A stretch of 64,000 nucleotides of DNA from an uncultured Christensenellaceae bacterium. GTDB taxonomy: Bacteria > Bacillota > Clostridia > Christensenellales > Borkfalkiaceae. Positions 49,477-57,642 of this stretch are shown piece after piece. Position 1 is the first letter of the stretch. Every line of letters begins with the position of its first letter. The stretch covers positions 4,912 through 68,911 of the forward strand of contig CAJUOI010000005.1 of NCBI GenBank assembly GCA_910588615.1, given 5' to 3'. Position numbers and translations under genes: made by a program. The notes under the pieces were generated by a model. That model worked only from the letters and a program-made list of their open reading frames with translations. It was not told the DNA's origin and did not search any database.

Positions 49477-52287
49477 TTAATCGTTTTTCGAAGCTTTCTT
49501 CTCTTTCCAAGCCTGCACAATCTCGTGCGGCCATTTAAATTTGAACTTGCGCACCGCAACGTCCAAAAGGAACAAAACGAGCGCTATGATCATAAATACC
49601 AGAGTCGGATTGTAGGTCTTCTGCATTCCGCGCGAGAAGTCCTCGAAAATCTTTCCCGCCTCTTCCGTTTCAAGCAGCGCCCCGTTTCCTCTTTCGGCAA
49701 GCGTGCGCATAAATTCCGCGCAGCCCGTGCGATCGATAAATGCGTCAAACTCTTTCGAATAGGAAAAAGAAACGTAGGTGCGGTATTCGGAACCGACGAT
49801 AACGTTTTCGTCGGCATCCTTCTTTTGCAGAGTGATTTCGTAAATTCCCGCTCTCAAAGTTTGGAAGGAATACCTGCTGTATGCATCCGAAGCACTCCAA
49901 ACCATCTTCGAAACAACTTCTTCTCCGTCCCGGAACTCCGTGCCCCGTCTGCGAATCGTCAACTCCAAGGTTTCGCTTTCATCCAAATCCGCAAAAATAT
50001 TCATTGACGTCGTATAATTGTCCTGCTCAAGCTCCAAATCGATATCGCGAGGACGGATGTTTTCCGTCGGGAACAGCGCGTTTACGACGTTGCAAATAAA
50101 CCGCTCGCCGAACTCATTCTTCATAAAATCGCCCGACCAGTCGCCGCCGCTCAAATCGCACATGAAACTGCCGACTCGTCCTTTTCCGTAATCCCACTGT
50201 GCGTAGATAGGAACGTAACTCGTAGGGTGCGTCAACACGACCGTCGCTTCGTCTTTTGCCTTCGTACCGAAGAAGCCTTTTAACTTCGGCATATCGTCCT
50301 GCATGATTCCGCTCATCACCGAAGCATACGAACGAATCGTAGGCTGAAATTCTCCGTAAGTTACGTTTTTAATCGATTCGTCATTCAACACCTCGCGCAT
50401 TTGACGAACGATTTGCGAAATCCCGTTTACGGGATCCGTAGGATTTTCATAGGTATAAAATCCCAGAACGCCGTCTGCCGCCAGCTCGCTGATTCGAGCC
50501 ATTTCCGCATTCGGATTGCCAAGCGAGAAAACGGAAAAGGTGATCCCGAGGTTCATATAGTACTGAATACGGGGACCGAATTCCGCAAAGGAATCCCCCG
50601 GCTGACCGTCGCTAACGAGTATGATATGACGTTTTTCCACATCCCGTTGCAAATTCAGCGTTTTCGCCGCCGCCTCTATCGACGGCGTATATATTGTTCC
50701 CCCGCCGATTTCGATGCTGGCAATCGCAGCTTCGATTTTTGCTTCCTGCGTTCGGGGCAATAGCTGCACCTCTTCCGAAGCAACCGTATCGAGCGAAATT
50801 ACGCCGCAATAGTCCCGTTCGGAAAGCGCGTGCAAGCAAGCAAGCGCGCCTTCTTTTGCCAAATCGAGTTTCGACATATCCCCGCCTGCAGACGGTCCCA
50901 TACTGCCCGAACGGTCGATGATTATTACGACTGCCGCGGGAGGAGTATATTCGATAGCCTGTACGGGAAGCATCTCCTGCAACGTCGTCGGCATACGAAC
51001 CGGCATTCCTTCCGCAGGCGGAGGATTCAGATCGTCGCGGTTATAGGCGTGCGCAACAGGCGCATCGTTCGTGGAATCGGGTTCCTTTCCGCCGACGGTA
51101 AACAACCCGCCGCCGACCTCGGAAACGTACAGCTCCAAAATTTTGTCGAAACCGTCGGGCATATGCAGTTTGAGATCCCCGTTGGAAATATTAACGAGTA
51201 TGATCTCGTCGTATTGCCTGAGTTCGGCAAGCGTCTTGGGCACGTTGCTTGCGCCGACGTAAAAACGTTCTACCTTATACGATTTGGTATCGATCGATTG
51301 CTGATCGGAAAGCAATTCTTCCAACGCCTTCCCTTCATCCTCGAATCCTTCGAGAATCATCACCTTTTCGAAATTTTCCAGATAAATATAGGTATAATAT
51401 ACGTTGTTCTGTTCGAGCGTATCCCCTTCAGGAGTTTCGATACGCACGCACAACTCGTGCAAACCAAACTCCGCAAATTCATGCTCGATCGCTACCGTCT
51501 GCGTCCCGCCTACGAGATTTACGGTCGTAGGCTCGCTTGCCGCGCCGTTGTCGTAAAGCGTCAGGTTAACATTCCCCGTCATCGAGCTCGTAAGCGTTAC
51601 GCTGACGTTAAATTTTTCGTTGATGGATAAATTGTAATCGGGCGTTTCGATCGAGGAAACCTGCACTTCGTCTCCTTCCCGTTGGGAGGGAAAATGCACC
51701 GTATCGAGATGGATCCCCTGCGCCGTAAGCGTTCTGACGACGCGCATTGCGCTGCCGTCCGTTTCCAATCCGTCGCTGATCAAAACGATTTTCGCCGTCT
51801 GCGGACTGTTCAACTGATTCTTGGCAAACTCCAGCGCGGACGCAATATCCGTTGCGCTGTCGTTCGGGAGCTCCGCCTTCGAATAGTGGGAATACAAGCC
51901 TTCGATATCCTCTGAGAGAGGCGCGGCGTATACTTGATCCAACCCGAACGTTACGACGCCCAATTTAATGCCCGAACCGCACTGCGCGATCACTTCTTCC
52001 ACAAACAAATCTTTTTGCTCTTTCGACTGCTCGCTGCTTCTCGATAAGTCGACGAGCAGAAGTATCTCGTTTTCCGTATTCGGAATCTGATAGGTAAAGT
52101 TGATTCCGGAAAGCACGAGTACGGACAAAACCATAACGATCGTATGGAGAACGAGAGAAGTGATACGGTTTCTGTTTCTCCGATACCGTTTCTGCGTACG
52201 AAAATAAGGGAAGAACGCCAAAAACAGCGCGGGAATCAACAGGAACAGCAACCAGGGATATTCAAATGTAATACGAAAATCCGTCAT
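49477..52287 (-). CDS. Membrane protein with two vWA domains and a glutamine-amidotransferase-like domain
   Basis: 936 residues. Two N-terminal helices (about 10-29 and 43-63) are followed by a first von Willebrand A domain with MIDAS start LLLVDLSRSSEQ (about residues 76-87), then a beta-sandwich/CARDB-like stretch (VSSIETPDYNLSINEKFNVSV, about 215-310). Next is a class I glutamine-amidotransferase-like fold (about 315-400, GGGLFTVGGKEP), then a second vWA domain with a textbook MIDAS, VIIIDRSGSMGPS (about 453-465). A C-terminal helix (TLVFMIIALVLFLLDVAV, about 900-918) leads to a basic cytoplasmic tail. Both metal sites keep DxSxS. It is like the large vWA proteins found in MoxR clusters. 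It lies 12 bases after the smaller vWA gene. Confidence 0.88.
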   Translation of the reverse strand: MTDFRITFEYPWLLFLLIPALFLAFFPYFRTQKRYRRNRNRITSLVLHTIVMVLSVLVLSGINFTYQIPNTENEILLLVDLSRSSEQSKEQKDLFVEEVIAQCGSGIKLGVVTFGLDQVYAAPLSEDIEGLYSHYSKAELPNDSATDIASALEFAKNQLNSPQTAKIVLISDGLETDGSAMRVVRTLTAQGIHLDTVHFPSQREGDEVQVSSIETPDYNLSINEKFNVSVTLTSSMTGNVNLTLYDNGAASEPTTVNLVGGTQTVAIEHEFAEFGLHELCVRIETPEGDTLEQNNVYYTYIYLENFEKVMILEGFEDEGKALEELLSDQQSIDTKSYKVERFYVGASNVPKTLAELRQYDEIILVNISNGDLKLHMPDGFDKILELYVSEVGGGLFTVGGKEPDSTNDAPVAHAYNRDDLNPPPAEGMPVRMPTTLQEMLPVQAIEYTPPAAVVIIIDRSGSMGPSAGGDMSKLDLAKEGALACLHALSERDYCGVISLDTVASEEVQLLPRTQEAKIEAAIASIEIGGGTIYTPSIEAAAKTLNLQRDVEKRHIILVSDGQPGDSFAEFGPRIQYYMNLGITFSVFSLGNPNAEMARISELAADGVLGFYTYENPTDPVNGISQIVRQMREVLNDESIKNVTYGEFQPTIRSYASVMSGIMQDDMPKLKGFFGTKAKDEATVVLTHPTSYVPIYAQWDYGKGRVGSFMCDLSGGDWSGDFMKNEFGERFICNVVNALFPTENIRPRDIDLELEQDNYTTSMNIFADLDESETLELTIRRRGTEFRDGEEVVSKMVWSASDAYSRYSFQTLRAGIYEITLQKKDADENVIVGSEYRTYVSFSYSKEFDAFIDRTGCAEFMRTLAERGNGALLETEEAGKIFEDFSRGMQKTYNPTLVFMIIALVLFLLDVAVRKFKFKWPHEIVQAWKEKKASKND

Positions 52288-52299
52288 ACCGTCCCCCTC

Positions 52300-54207
52300 C
52301 TATATCCGCTCGCGGGTGTGAAGGAACCACTCCGCAAACAGCAATACTTCTAATGCGATCGCAAACCATATCAACAGATCCGCATTTCTCGTCATGCGTT
52401 CCGTTGTAATATCGGGCGACTTTAAAACGTCAACCGTTCGGTTGATATTACACTCTTCCTTCGGAATACGAACGTAAAAATCTTCCGAAATCTCTACCCC
52501 GGAAAGCAATGTTTGCGAAAAACCGTAATATCCGGGAACCGTGAACCGAAAGCTTGCAGGAAATTCTTTCAACGTCCAGCGTTCGCCCTGTCCGCTTTCT
52601 ACCGTCAATTCGGTACCGCGCGCATTCAGCTGCACCGATTCGTTTGCGTTTGCGGAATACTGTTTTACCGTAGACGGAATAAAATAATCGAACGTGTGCA
52701 AAAAAAGCATAGCAAACGATTGATTCAACGATAAATCAGATCGATCGAAGCCAAAGGTTACCAAAATGACTTTCCGCGCAACGTTCGTTGCGTTATCCAC
52801 GCTGTTTCTCAACAGTACGACGGGATCGTCGTCGCAATACATCAAAGGAATGTAGTCTGCGTAAGATTCGACCTGTGTGTAACGCGTAATCAAGATTTCT
52901 TCCGGAATTACTTTATCGTCCATAACGGGATGAGCTTCACCCGCGGTCAGATATTTCCCCTCCGCACGCGTTACGTTTCCGCCGAGAACAAATTCCCCTC
53001 CTTCGGGAACGCCCGTAGGATTCATCAGCCACACAACGCCGTCCGTCGGAAGATAGCTTGGCGTCATTTGTTCAAAAATATAAAAGTCGTACCCTTCCAA
53101 CGAATAATTCGAAGCGTCCTTTTCGTCTATTTCGATGTTCCAGCGCGAGCTGACAGCATAGCGCAAACTCCTGACAACCACCTGAAAATAACTTCTACGA
53201 ACGGCGCTGACGTATTCGACCTTTATCGTCTGCTTCTCTCCGCCGTAGAGGTTGAACACGTTATCCTCCGGTAAATCGTCATCCGCATCAAGACGAAACT
53301 CTACGTATTCGTACGAGGAAATCAACATTTCGCGATTTTCCCCGTCCATAAACTTGAAGCTCACGGTCTCTTCCCCGTCCATCTCCAAAGGAACCTCAAC
53401 CGTCTGCTGCAAATTATTGTTTGAAAAATTATAATTGTGAACGATGCACGTTACACCGATTTTATTTCCCGCACCGTAGCTTGCAACGTCCGCGCTGAAC
53501 TCGTAGCGATTCTCGACGTTATCCGCATGAACGTCCAGAATCGCCGCGTTCCACTCTTCCTCTTTCGAAACGTCGACGACCGTAACGCCGTTGGGATTCA
53601 GATAACGCTTTCCCGTATAAAGCACGACTTCGGCAGTCGCATTGCCCGCACAGATTTCTCCGGCAATCACCATGGCGCCGTCGATATCCGCCGCTCCGTA
53701 CGTGCAAGCGTCCTCTTTGAGCAGGTTATCGAAACTTACAAGCAAATCCTCTCTGCCTTCGACGCCCAGACGCTGCGCAATCGTCGTTGCCTGATCCCCC
53801 GCCAAGATAACGGATACAAGCCCGCCCGCAGAAAGCGTACGGTTTGAAAGCTCCGTCGCCTCTTTAACGGCACGCTCGAAACGGTTATCCTCGTAATCGC
53901 CAACGCGCATGGATGCGGAAGCGTCAATTACGATCACTTTTTCACCGTTCAGCCTTGCGTCAACCGCGGTTGCGGGCTTAGCGAGAATCAAAGCGCACGC
54001 AACGACGATCAGCACCTGACAGATAATCAATAAAATATTCCTGAGACGGCTGATCGGTAATTTCTTTTTTCTGCGCTTTAAGCTCAGCTTCCAAAGATAG
54101 GTGCTGGATACGACCTTCTGTTGATAGTTCGGTCTGAGCAGATAAATGAGAAGTAAAACTCCGATCCCCGCCAGTCCGAGAAGTCCCAAAGGTAAAAGTA
54201 AACTCAT
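52300..54207 (-). CDS. BatA-like membrane protein with vWA domain
   Basis: 635 residues. The N-terminus (MSLLLPLGLLGLAGIGVLLLIYLLRPNYQQ) with two helices (about 3-24 and 58-79) matches the aerotolerance BatA N-terminal region. A vWA domain begins at KVIVIDASASMRVGD (about residues 90-104) with an intact DxSxS. The following 330 residues are beta-rich and extracytoplasmic, and one helix (ADLLIWFAIALEVLLFAEWFL) closes the chain. It overlaps the DUF58 gene by four bases (ATGA) and precedes the larger vWA gene. The pair look like divergent relatives; the MIDAS sites suggest a metal-dependent protein-protein contact. Confidence 0.87.
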   Translation of the reverse strand: MSLLLPLGLLGLAGIGVLLLIYLLRPNYQQKVVSSTYLWKLSLKRRKKKLPISRLRNILLIICQVLIVVACALILAKPATAVDARLNGEKVIVIDASASMRVGDYEDNRFERAVKEATELSNRTLSAGGLVSVILAGDQATTIAQRLGVEGREDLLVSFDNLLKEDACTYGAADIDGAMVIAGEICAGNATAEVVLYTGKRYLNPNGVTVVDVSKEEEWNAAILDVHADNVENRYEFSADVASYGAGNKIGVTCIVHNYNFSNNNLQQTVEVPLEMDGEETVSFKFMDGENREMLISSYEYVEFRLDADDDLPEDNVFNLYGGEKQTIKVEYVSAVRRSYFQVVVRSLRYAVSSRWNIEIDEKDASNYSLEGYDFYIFEQMTPSYLPTDGVVWLMNPTGVPEGGEFVLGGNVTRAEGKYLTAGEAHPVMDDKVIPEEILITRYTQVESYADYIPLMYCDDDPVVLLRNSVDNATNVARKVILVTFGFDRSDLSLNQSFAMLFLHTFDYFIPSTVKQYSANANESVQLNARGTELTVESGQGERWTLKEFPASFRFTVPGYYGFSQTLLSGVEISEDFYVRIPKEECNINRTVDVLKSPDITTERMTRNADLLIWFAIALEVLLFAEWFLHTRERI

Positions 54208-55103
54208 GACATAACACCTGCCTTCATCAGTTTACCGAACAATTCTTTTTCTATCGGACGATCGCACTGAAGCTGAATAAAGCCCGCTTCCCGAGAGGCA
54301 GCATACGACTTGATATTCGAAATCATCTCGTTTAAGGTTTCCTCATAGGCGATCTGCATACTGCGCGTAACGCGAATCTTCATATTCCGCTCGTCGGCAA
54401 GGTCGTCCGATTCCACGTCGATCAGGCTGACGCGTCCGCTCAATGCGGGATCGATTTCTTCGGGTGCAAGTATTTGTACAAGCAAAACTTGCTGTTTCTT
54501 ATAGCTGAGATAGTCGACTGCCTTTTTCCAATCGCTTTCGGTAAAGAAATCGGAAACGATCACGGCAAGTCCGTCGTTCGTACCGGAATCGGGACAATTG
54601 ACAATAGACGATGCCAAATCGGTATCGTCTCCAAATTCCGTATTCTCCAAATCGCTGACGGCTTTAAAGAACGACGTCTTGCCGACGAGCGTTCCGAACG
54701 GGTCCTCCGCTCTGTCTTTTCTTAAAAGACGATAGGAAACCTTATCCGTATTGTGCACGGAAAGAAATCCGAGCGCCGCCGCAACGCCGATTGCATACGC
54801 AGCTTTTTTCGGATTCGTTTTCCCCATCGATGCGGAGCAATCCAAATACACACGGACGTGCATCTGCCGTTCATCCGTGAATAATTTTAAGAAATATTTT
54901 TCAAAACGAGAGTAAAGATTCCAGTCGATCCGCCTGATGTCGTCCCCGAGCATATATTCGCGGTAATCGGCAAACTCCACCGTTTGTCCGTAGGTACGGA
55001 CAAGATGTTTTCCGCCGAAATACCCCGCCAAGCTCGTGCGGAGATTGAGCGCAAGCGTTTCTAAGCGACTGAAAAATCCGTCGTTTAAAAATGAAATCTT
55101 CAT
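54204..55103 (-). CDS. DUF58 family protein
   Basis: A 299-residue cytoplasmic DUF58 protein. It shows the family block YREYMLGDDIRRIDWNLYSRFEKYFLKLF (about residues 48-76) and a vWA-like core beginning VRVYLDCSASMGKTN (about 83-97) with DxSxS. The start codon shares one base with the moxR stop (TAATG), and AGGAG lies within the moxR end, so the two are translationally coupled. DUF58 proteins usually partner with MoxR ATPases; the exact task is unknown. Confidence 0.92.
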   Translation of the reverse strand: MKISFLNDGFFSRLETLALNLRTSLAGYFGGKHLVRTYGQTVEFADYREYMLGDDIRRIDWNLYSRFEKYFLKLFTDERQMHVRVYLDCSASMGKTNPKKAAYAIGVAAALGFLSVHNTDKVSYRLLRKDRAEDPFGTLVGKTSFFKAVSDLENTEFGDDTDLASSIVNCPDSGTNDGLAVIVSDFFTESDWKKAVDYLSYKKQQVLLVQILAPEEIDPALSGRVSLIDVESDDLADERNMKIRVTRSMQIAYEETLNEMISNIKSYAASREAGFIQLQCDRPIEKELFGKLMKAGVMS

Positions 55104-56236
55104 TATTTTCTCCTGAAGATTCCGCGCTTACCCTTTTCCTTCACTCCCTCTTCTTGTGCGGTATCGTTTTCCGCCGTAGTCGTCGTTTCGGTGTCGATCT
55201 CTGCTTTTGAATCTTGCGTTTGAACGGTCTCCTTTACGGTAGCCGCAGCGTTCCTTTTCTTGGAAAGTTCATCAAGCATCATACCGATAATCTGATCGGC
55301 GGAAACGCGTTCGGCAATCGCTTCGAAGTTCAACTTCATGCGGTGGCGGAGAACAGGATAAGCAAGCGCGTTAATGTCGCTGTACGATACGTTAAAGCGC
55401 CCGTTGAGCAATGCACGGACTTTGGCGCCCGAAATAAGCGCCTGTCCCGCACGCGGGCTGGCGCCGAGGCGAACGTACTTTTTCGCCGCCTCGGTCGCGT
55501 ATTCGCTATTGGGGTGCGTTGCGGAGCATAGCATCATCGCATAGCGCATGACTTCATCCGCAACGGGAATCTGGTTTGCGGTTGCGCGCATTTCAAGCAG
55601 CTGATCTCCGTTGCATACCGCATCCGCAACCTCCGTCATCGTTTCCTGCGTCATCGTAACGATCGCCATAAGCTCGTCGAGCTTGGGATTGGGAACGATC
55701 AACTTGAACATGAAACGGTCCATCTGCGCTTCGGGCAGAGGATAGGTACCGTCCTGCTCGATCGGGTTTTGCGTAGCAAGCACGAAGAAGGGTTCTTTCA
55801 GCCTTCTCGAAACGCCCATAACCGTAACGGTGTGTTCCTGCATGGCTTCAAGTAGAGCACTCTGCGTTTTCGGCGTAGCACGGTTGATTTCGTCCGCAAG
55901 AATGATATTACTGAATACGGGACCGGGTTGGAAACTGAACGTCGAGTTTCCGTTGTCGTCTTTAACGATGATATTCGTACCCGTTACGTCTGCGGGCATC
56001 AAGTCGGGCGTGAACTGGATTCTCGAAAACGGAAGGTCGAATACCCGACCGAGCGTTCTTACCAAACGCGTTTTTCCGACGCCGGGAACCCCTTCCAGCA
56101 GAACGTTACCGCCTGCGATCATGGCGATAATCGTGCCTTCCACGACTTCCGTCTGTCCGATTACGTCGCGTCTCACCTCTTGAAAGATTTCTCTGCACTG
56201 TTCGCTGAAACGCCTGACGCTTTCCTCTGTTACCAT
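55103..56236 (-). CDS. MoxR-family AAA+ ATPase
   Basis: 377 residues from ATG 56236 (MVTEESVRRFSEQCREIFQEV); eight more residues are possible from an upstream TTG, but AGAGAGG favours this ATG. AAA+ motifs are clear: Walker A EGVPGVGKTRLV (about residues 39-50), Walker B NIILADEINRATPKTQSALLEAM (about 103-125), sensor 1 VLATQNPIEQDGTYPLPEAQ and the arginine-finger region RFMFKLIV. The C-terminal lid shows VRLGASPRAGQALI, and an acidic/basic tail follows (residues 330-377). MoxR proteins work as chaperone-like ATPases with vWA proteins to insert cofactors or activate complexes. Second gene of the operon. Confidence 0.95.
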   Translation of the reverse strand: MVTEESVRRFSEQCREIFQEVRRDVIGQTEVVEGTIIAMIAGGNVLLEGVPGVGKTRLVRTLGRVFDLPFSRIQFTPDLMPADVTGTNIIVKDDNGNSTFSFQPGPVFSNIILADEINRATPKTQSALLEAMQEHTVTVMGVSRRLKEPFFVLATQNPIEQDGTYPLPEAQMDRFMFKLIVPNPKLDELMAIVTMTQETMTEVADAVCNGDQLLEMRATANQIPVADEVMRYAMMLCSATHPNSEYATEAAKKYVRLGASPRAGQALISGAKVRALLNGRFNVSYSDINALAYPVLRHRMKLNFEAIAERVSADQIIGMMLDELSKKRNAAATVKETVQTQDSKAEIDTETTTTAENDTAQEEGVKEKGKRGIFRRK

Positions 56237-56275
56237 ACCTTTATTTCCTCTCTGTCTCAAAAAATTTACTTGATA

Positions 56276-57481
56276 TTATTGGAATGCTCCGAAATATGCT
56301 TCCAGTATCTTCCTTTCTTCCTCCGTGAACTCCTCGCCCGAAGCAAGCTTTTGCTGGATCTTCTCGTAGTATTGTTCAAATACGTCGCGGAGATGCGTGT
56401 CCCCGTCGATAACCTTGTCTCCGTCGCTGAATCTGTCGTCCGGAATTTCGACACCGTCGTCGGGATTCCAATCGCCGCCGCTGCTGCCGCTGCCATCGGG
56501 ATTTTCAGGCGGAAATAATATCGATCCCCATAAGCTGTCGGGATTGTTGTTTGAATTATTGCCCGAACTATTCGAATTGCCCGAAGAATTGGCATCGGTG
56601 CCGATAAAGTCGTCGAGATTTCCGCCGTTGCCTCCGTCCTGTCCGACGTCTCCGCTGTCTCCGTCGTCCTGCGAGCCGTCGGAAATTGCCGCGTCGTCGC
56701 CGTTTTCCACATCCGTTTCGTCCTCGCCGACCAAACGGAATACAGCCGTGTAAACTTTATCCTGAGTAACGCTTTTTTCCTGTCTGATGGGATTCTTTCC
56801 CGAATCCTCCGCCCATTCCAAAAACATGTAACCTTCGTCGGCAATCGCAATGACCAAGGAAGCGTTTTCGCCCTTTTCAAGGGTCTGCTCGCTTACGCCC
56901 CGGATATGTCCGCCCGCTTGAGCAACGTAGCTGATACTGAACATATCAACGGGAGGTACGGGAAGCGAAACCAATCCCACTACCAAAACCCCTGCGACCG
57001 CAGCCGCAACCGTAACGCTTGCAAGCGAAATCGCCAACTTGGAAGCCCCCACCTTCAAGGAAGAAACGCTCGCCCCCGCCACAACGGAAGCCTCTGCTTT
57101 TTTATCGGCGATCGCACCGAGTTTTTCCATCGCGTCCTCACGCTGGCGCATTGCGAGATAGGAATCGTCGTTCTGGAATTGAAGCATGGTAACCATGCGT
57201 TCTTCGAACCCGAGCTCGCGGTCGATTTTTTCCGCAATCTGGCGCGTCGTGGGACGGAAAACCGTAAAATAGAGAATTACCGTTATAAGCGCGGTTACGC
57301 CGATAAAGGAGCCGAGCGCAATCCAAACGCCTGCGCCGAATCTTGCGAACCACGCAGCGAAAGCAACGATAAGCGCCGCTAAGCTGCCCGCAACTAAACC
57401 CCAAAGAAAGGATTTTAAAATGCTGTCTTGCGCCACGCGTCCGTAGAAGCGTTTAAATGTCTTGTTTTGATTGTCTTTCAT
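56276..57481 (-). CDS. DUF4175-like membrane protein with InlB-type repeat, first gene of the MoxR operon
   Basis: 401 residues from ATG 57481 (AAGGAGG seven bases upstream); the longer frame from 57538 adds 19 residues without a good site. The N-terminal part has two helices (about 22-45 and 48-72), then RPTTRQIAEKIDRELGFEERMVTMLQF, a pattern like the DUF4175 proteins found in MoxR-vWA clusters. A third helix (about 148-172) precedes an outside beta region with VSEQTLEKGENASLVIAIADEGYMFLEWAEDSG, like divergent InlB B-repeats. A long Gly/Asn/Ser/Asp-rich linker (about 255-345) and a charged C-terminal helix follow. The DUF4175 relationship is suggested, not proven. Confidence 0.75.
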   Translation of the reverse strand: MKDNQNKTFKRFYGRVAQDSILKSFLWGLVAGSLAALIVAFAAWFARFGAGVWIALGSFIGVTALITVILYFTVFRPTTRQIAEKIDRELGFEERMVTMLQFQNDDSYLAMRQREDAMEKLGAIADKKAEASVVAGASVSSLKVGASKLAISLASVTVAAAVAGVLVVGLVSLPVPPVDMFSISYVAQAGGHIRGVSEQTLEKGENASLVIAIADEGYMFLEWAEDSGKNPIRQEKSVTQDKVYTAVFRLVGEDETDVENGDDAAISDGSQDDGDSGDVGQDGGNGGNLDDFIGTDANSSGNSNSSGNNSNNNPDSLWGSILFPPENPDGSGSSGGDWNPDDGVEIPDDRFSDGDKVIDGDTHLRDVFEQYYEKIQQKLASGEEFTEEERKILEAYFGAFQ

Positions 57482-57578
57482 ACTATCTATCCTCCTTTCG
57501 TCTGAAAATCTTTTTTTGTTCCTCCAATCGCCGCACACAACTTAGTATGTACGTCGATTGGAAAACTTATTATATAAT

Positions 57579-57608
57579 ATGATAACACACTTTCCGTACG
57601 GAAGTCAA
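57579..57608 (-). promoter_or_regulatory. Promoter of the MoxR/vWA/LRR operon
   Basis: On the minus strand: TTGACT (57608-57603), 18-base spacer, TATCAT (57584-57579), about 90 bases before ATG 57481. The -35 box lies between two CCGTACG boxes (57594-57601 and 57617-57623). Confidence 0.65.
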
Positions 57609-57623
57609 GTAAACTGCCGTACG
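57594..57623. promoter_or_regulatory. Duplicated CCGTACG boxes flanking the -35 element
   Basis: CCGTACGG (57594-57601, itself a perfect palindrome) and CCGTACG (57617-57623) enclose the -35 box of the MoxR operon; the arms CGTACGG/CCGTACG also make a 7-base inverted repeat with a 15-base centre. This is a likely binding site for an unknown regulator. The same element could act as a stem-loop at the end of the giant LRR mRNA. Confidence 0.5.
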
Positions 57624-57642
57624 ATATTCTTTTTGGGCAAAA

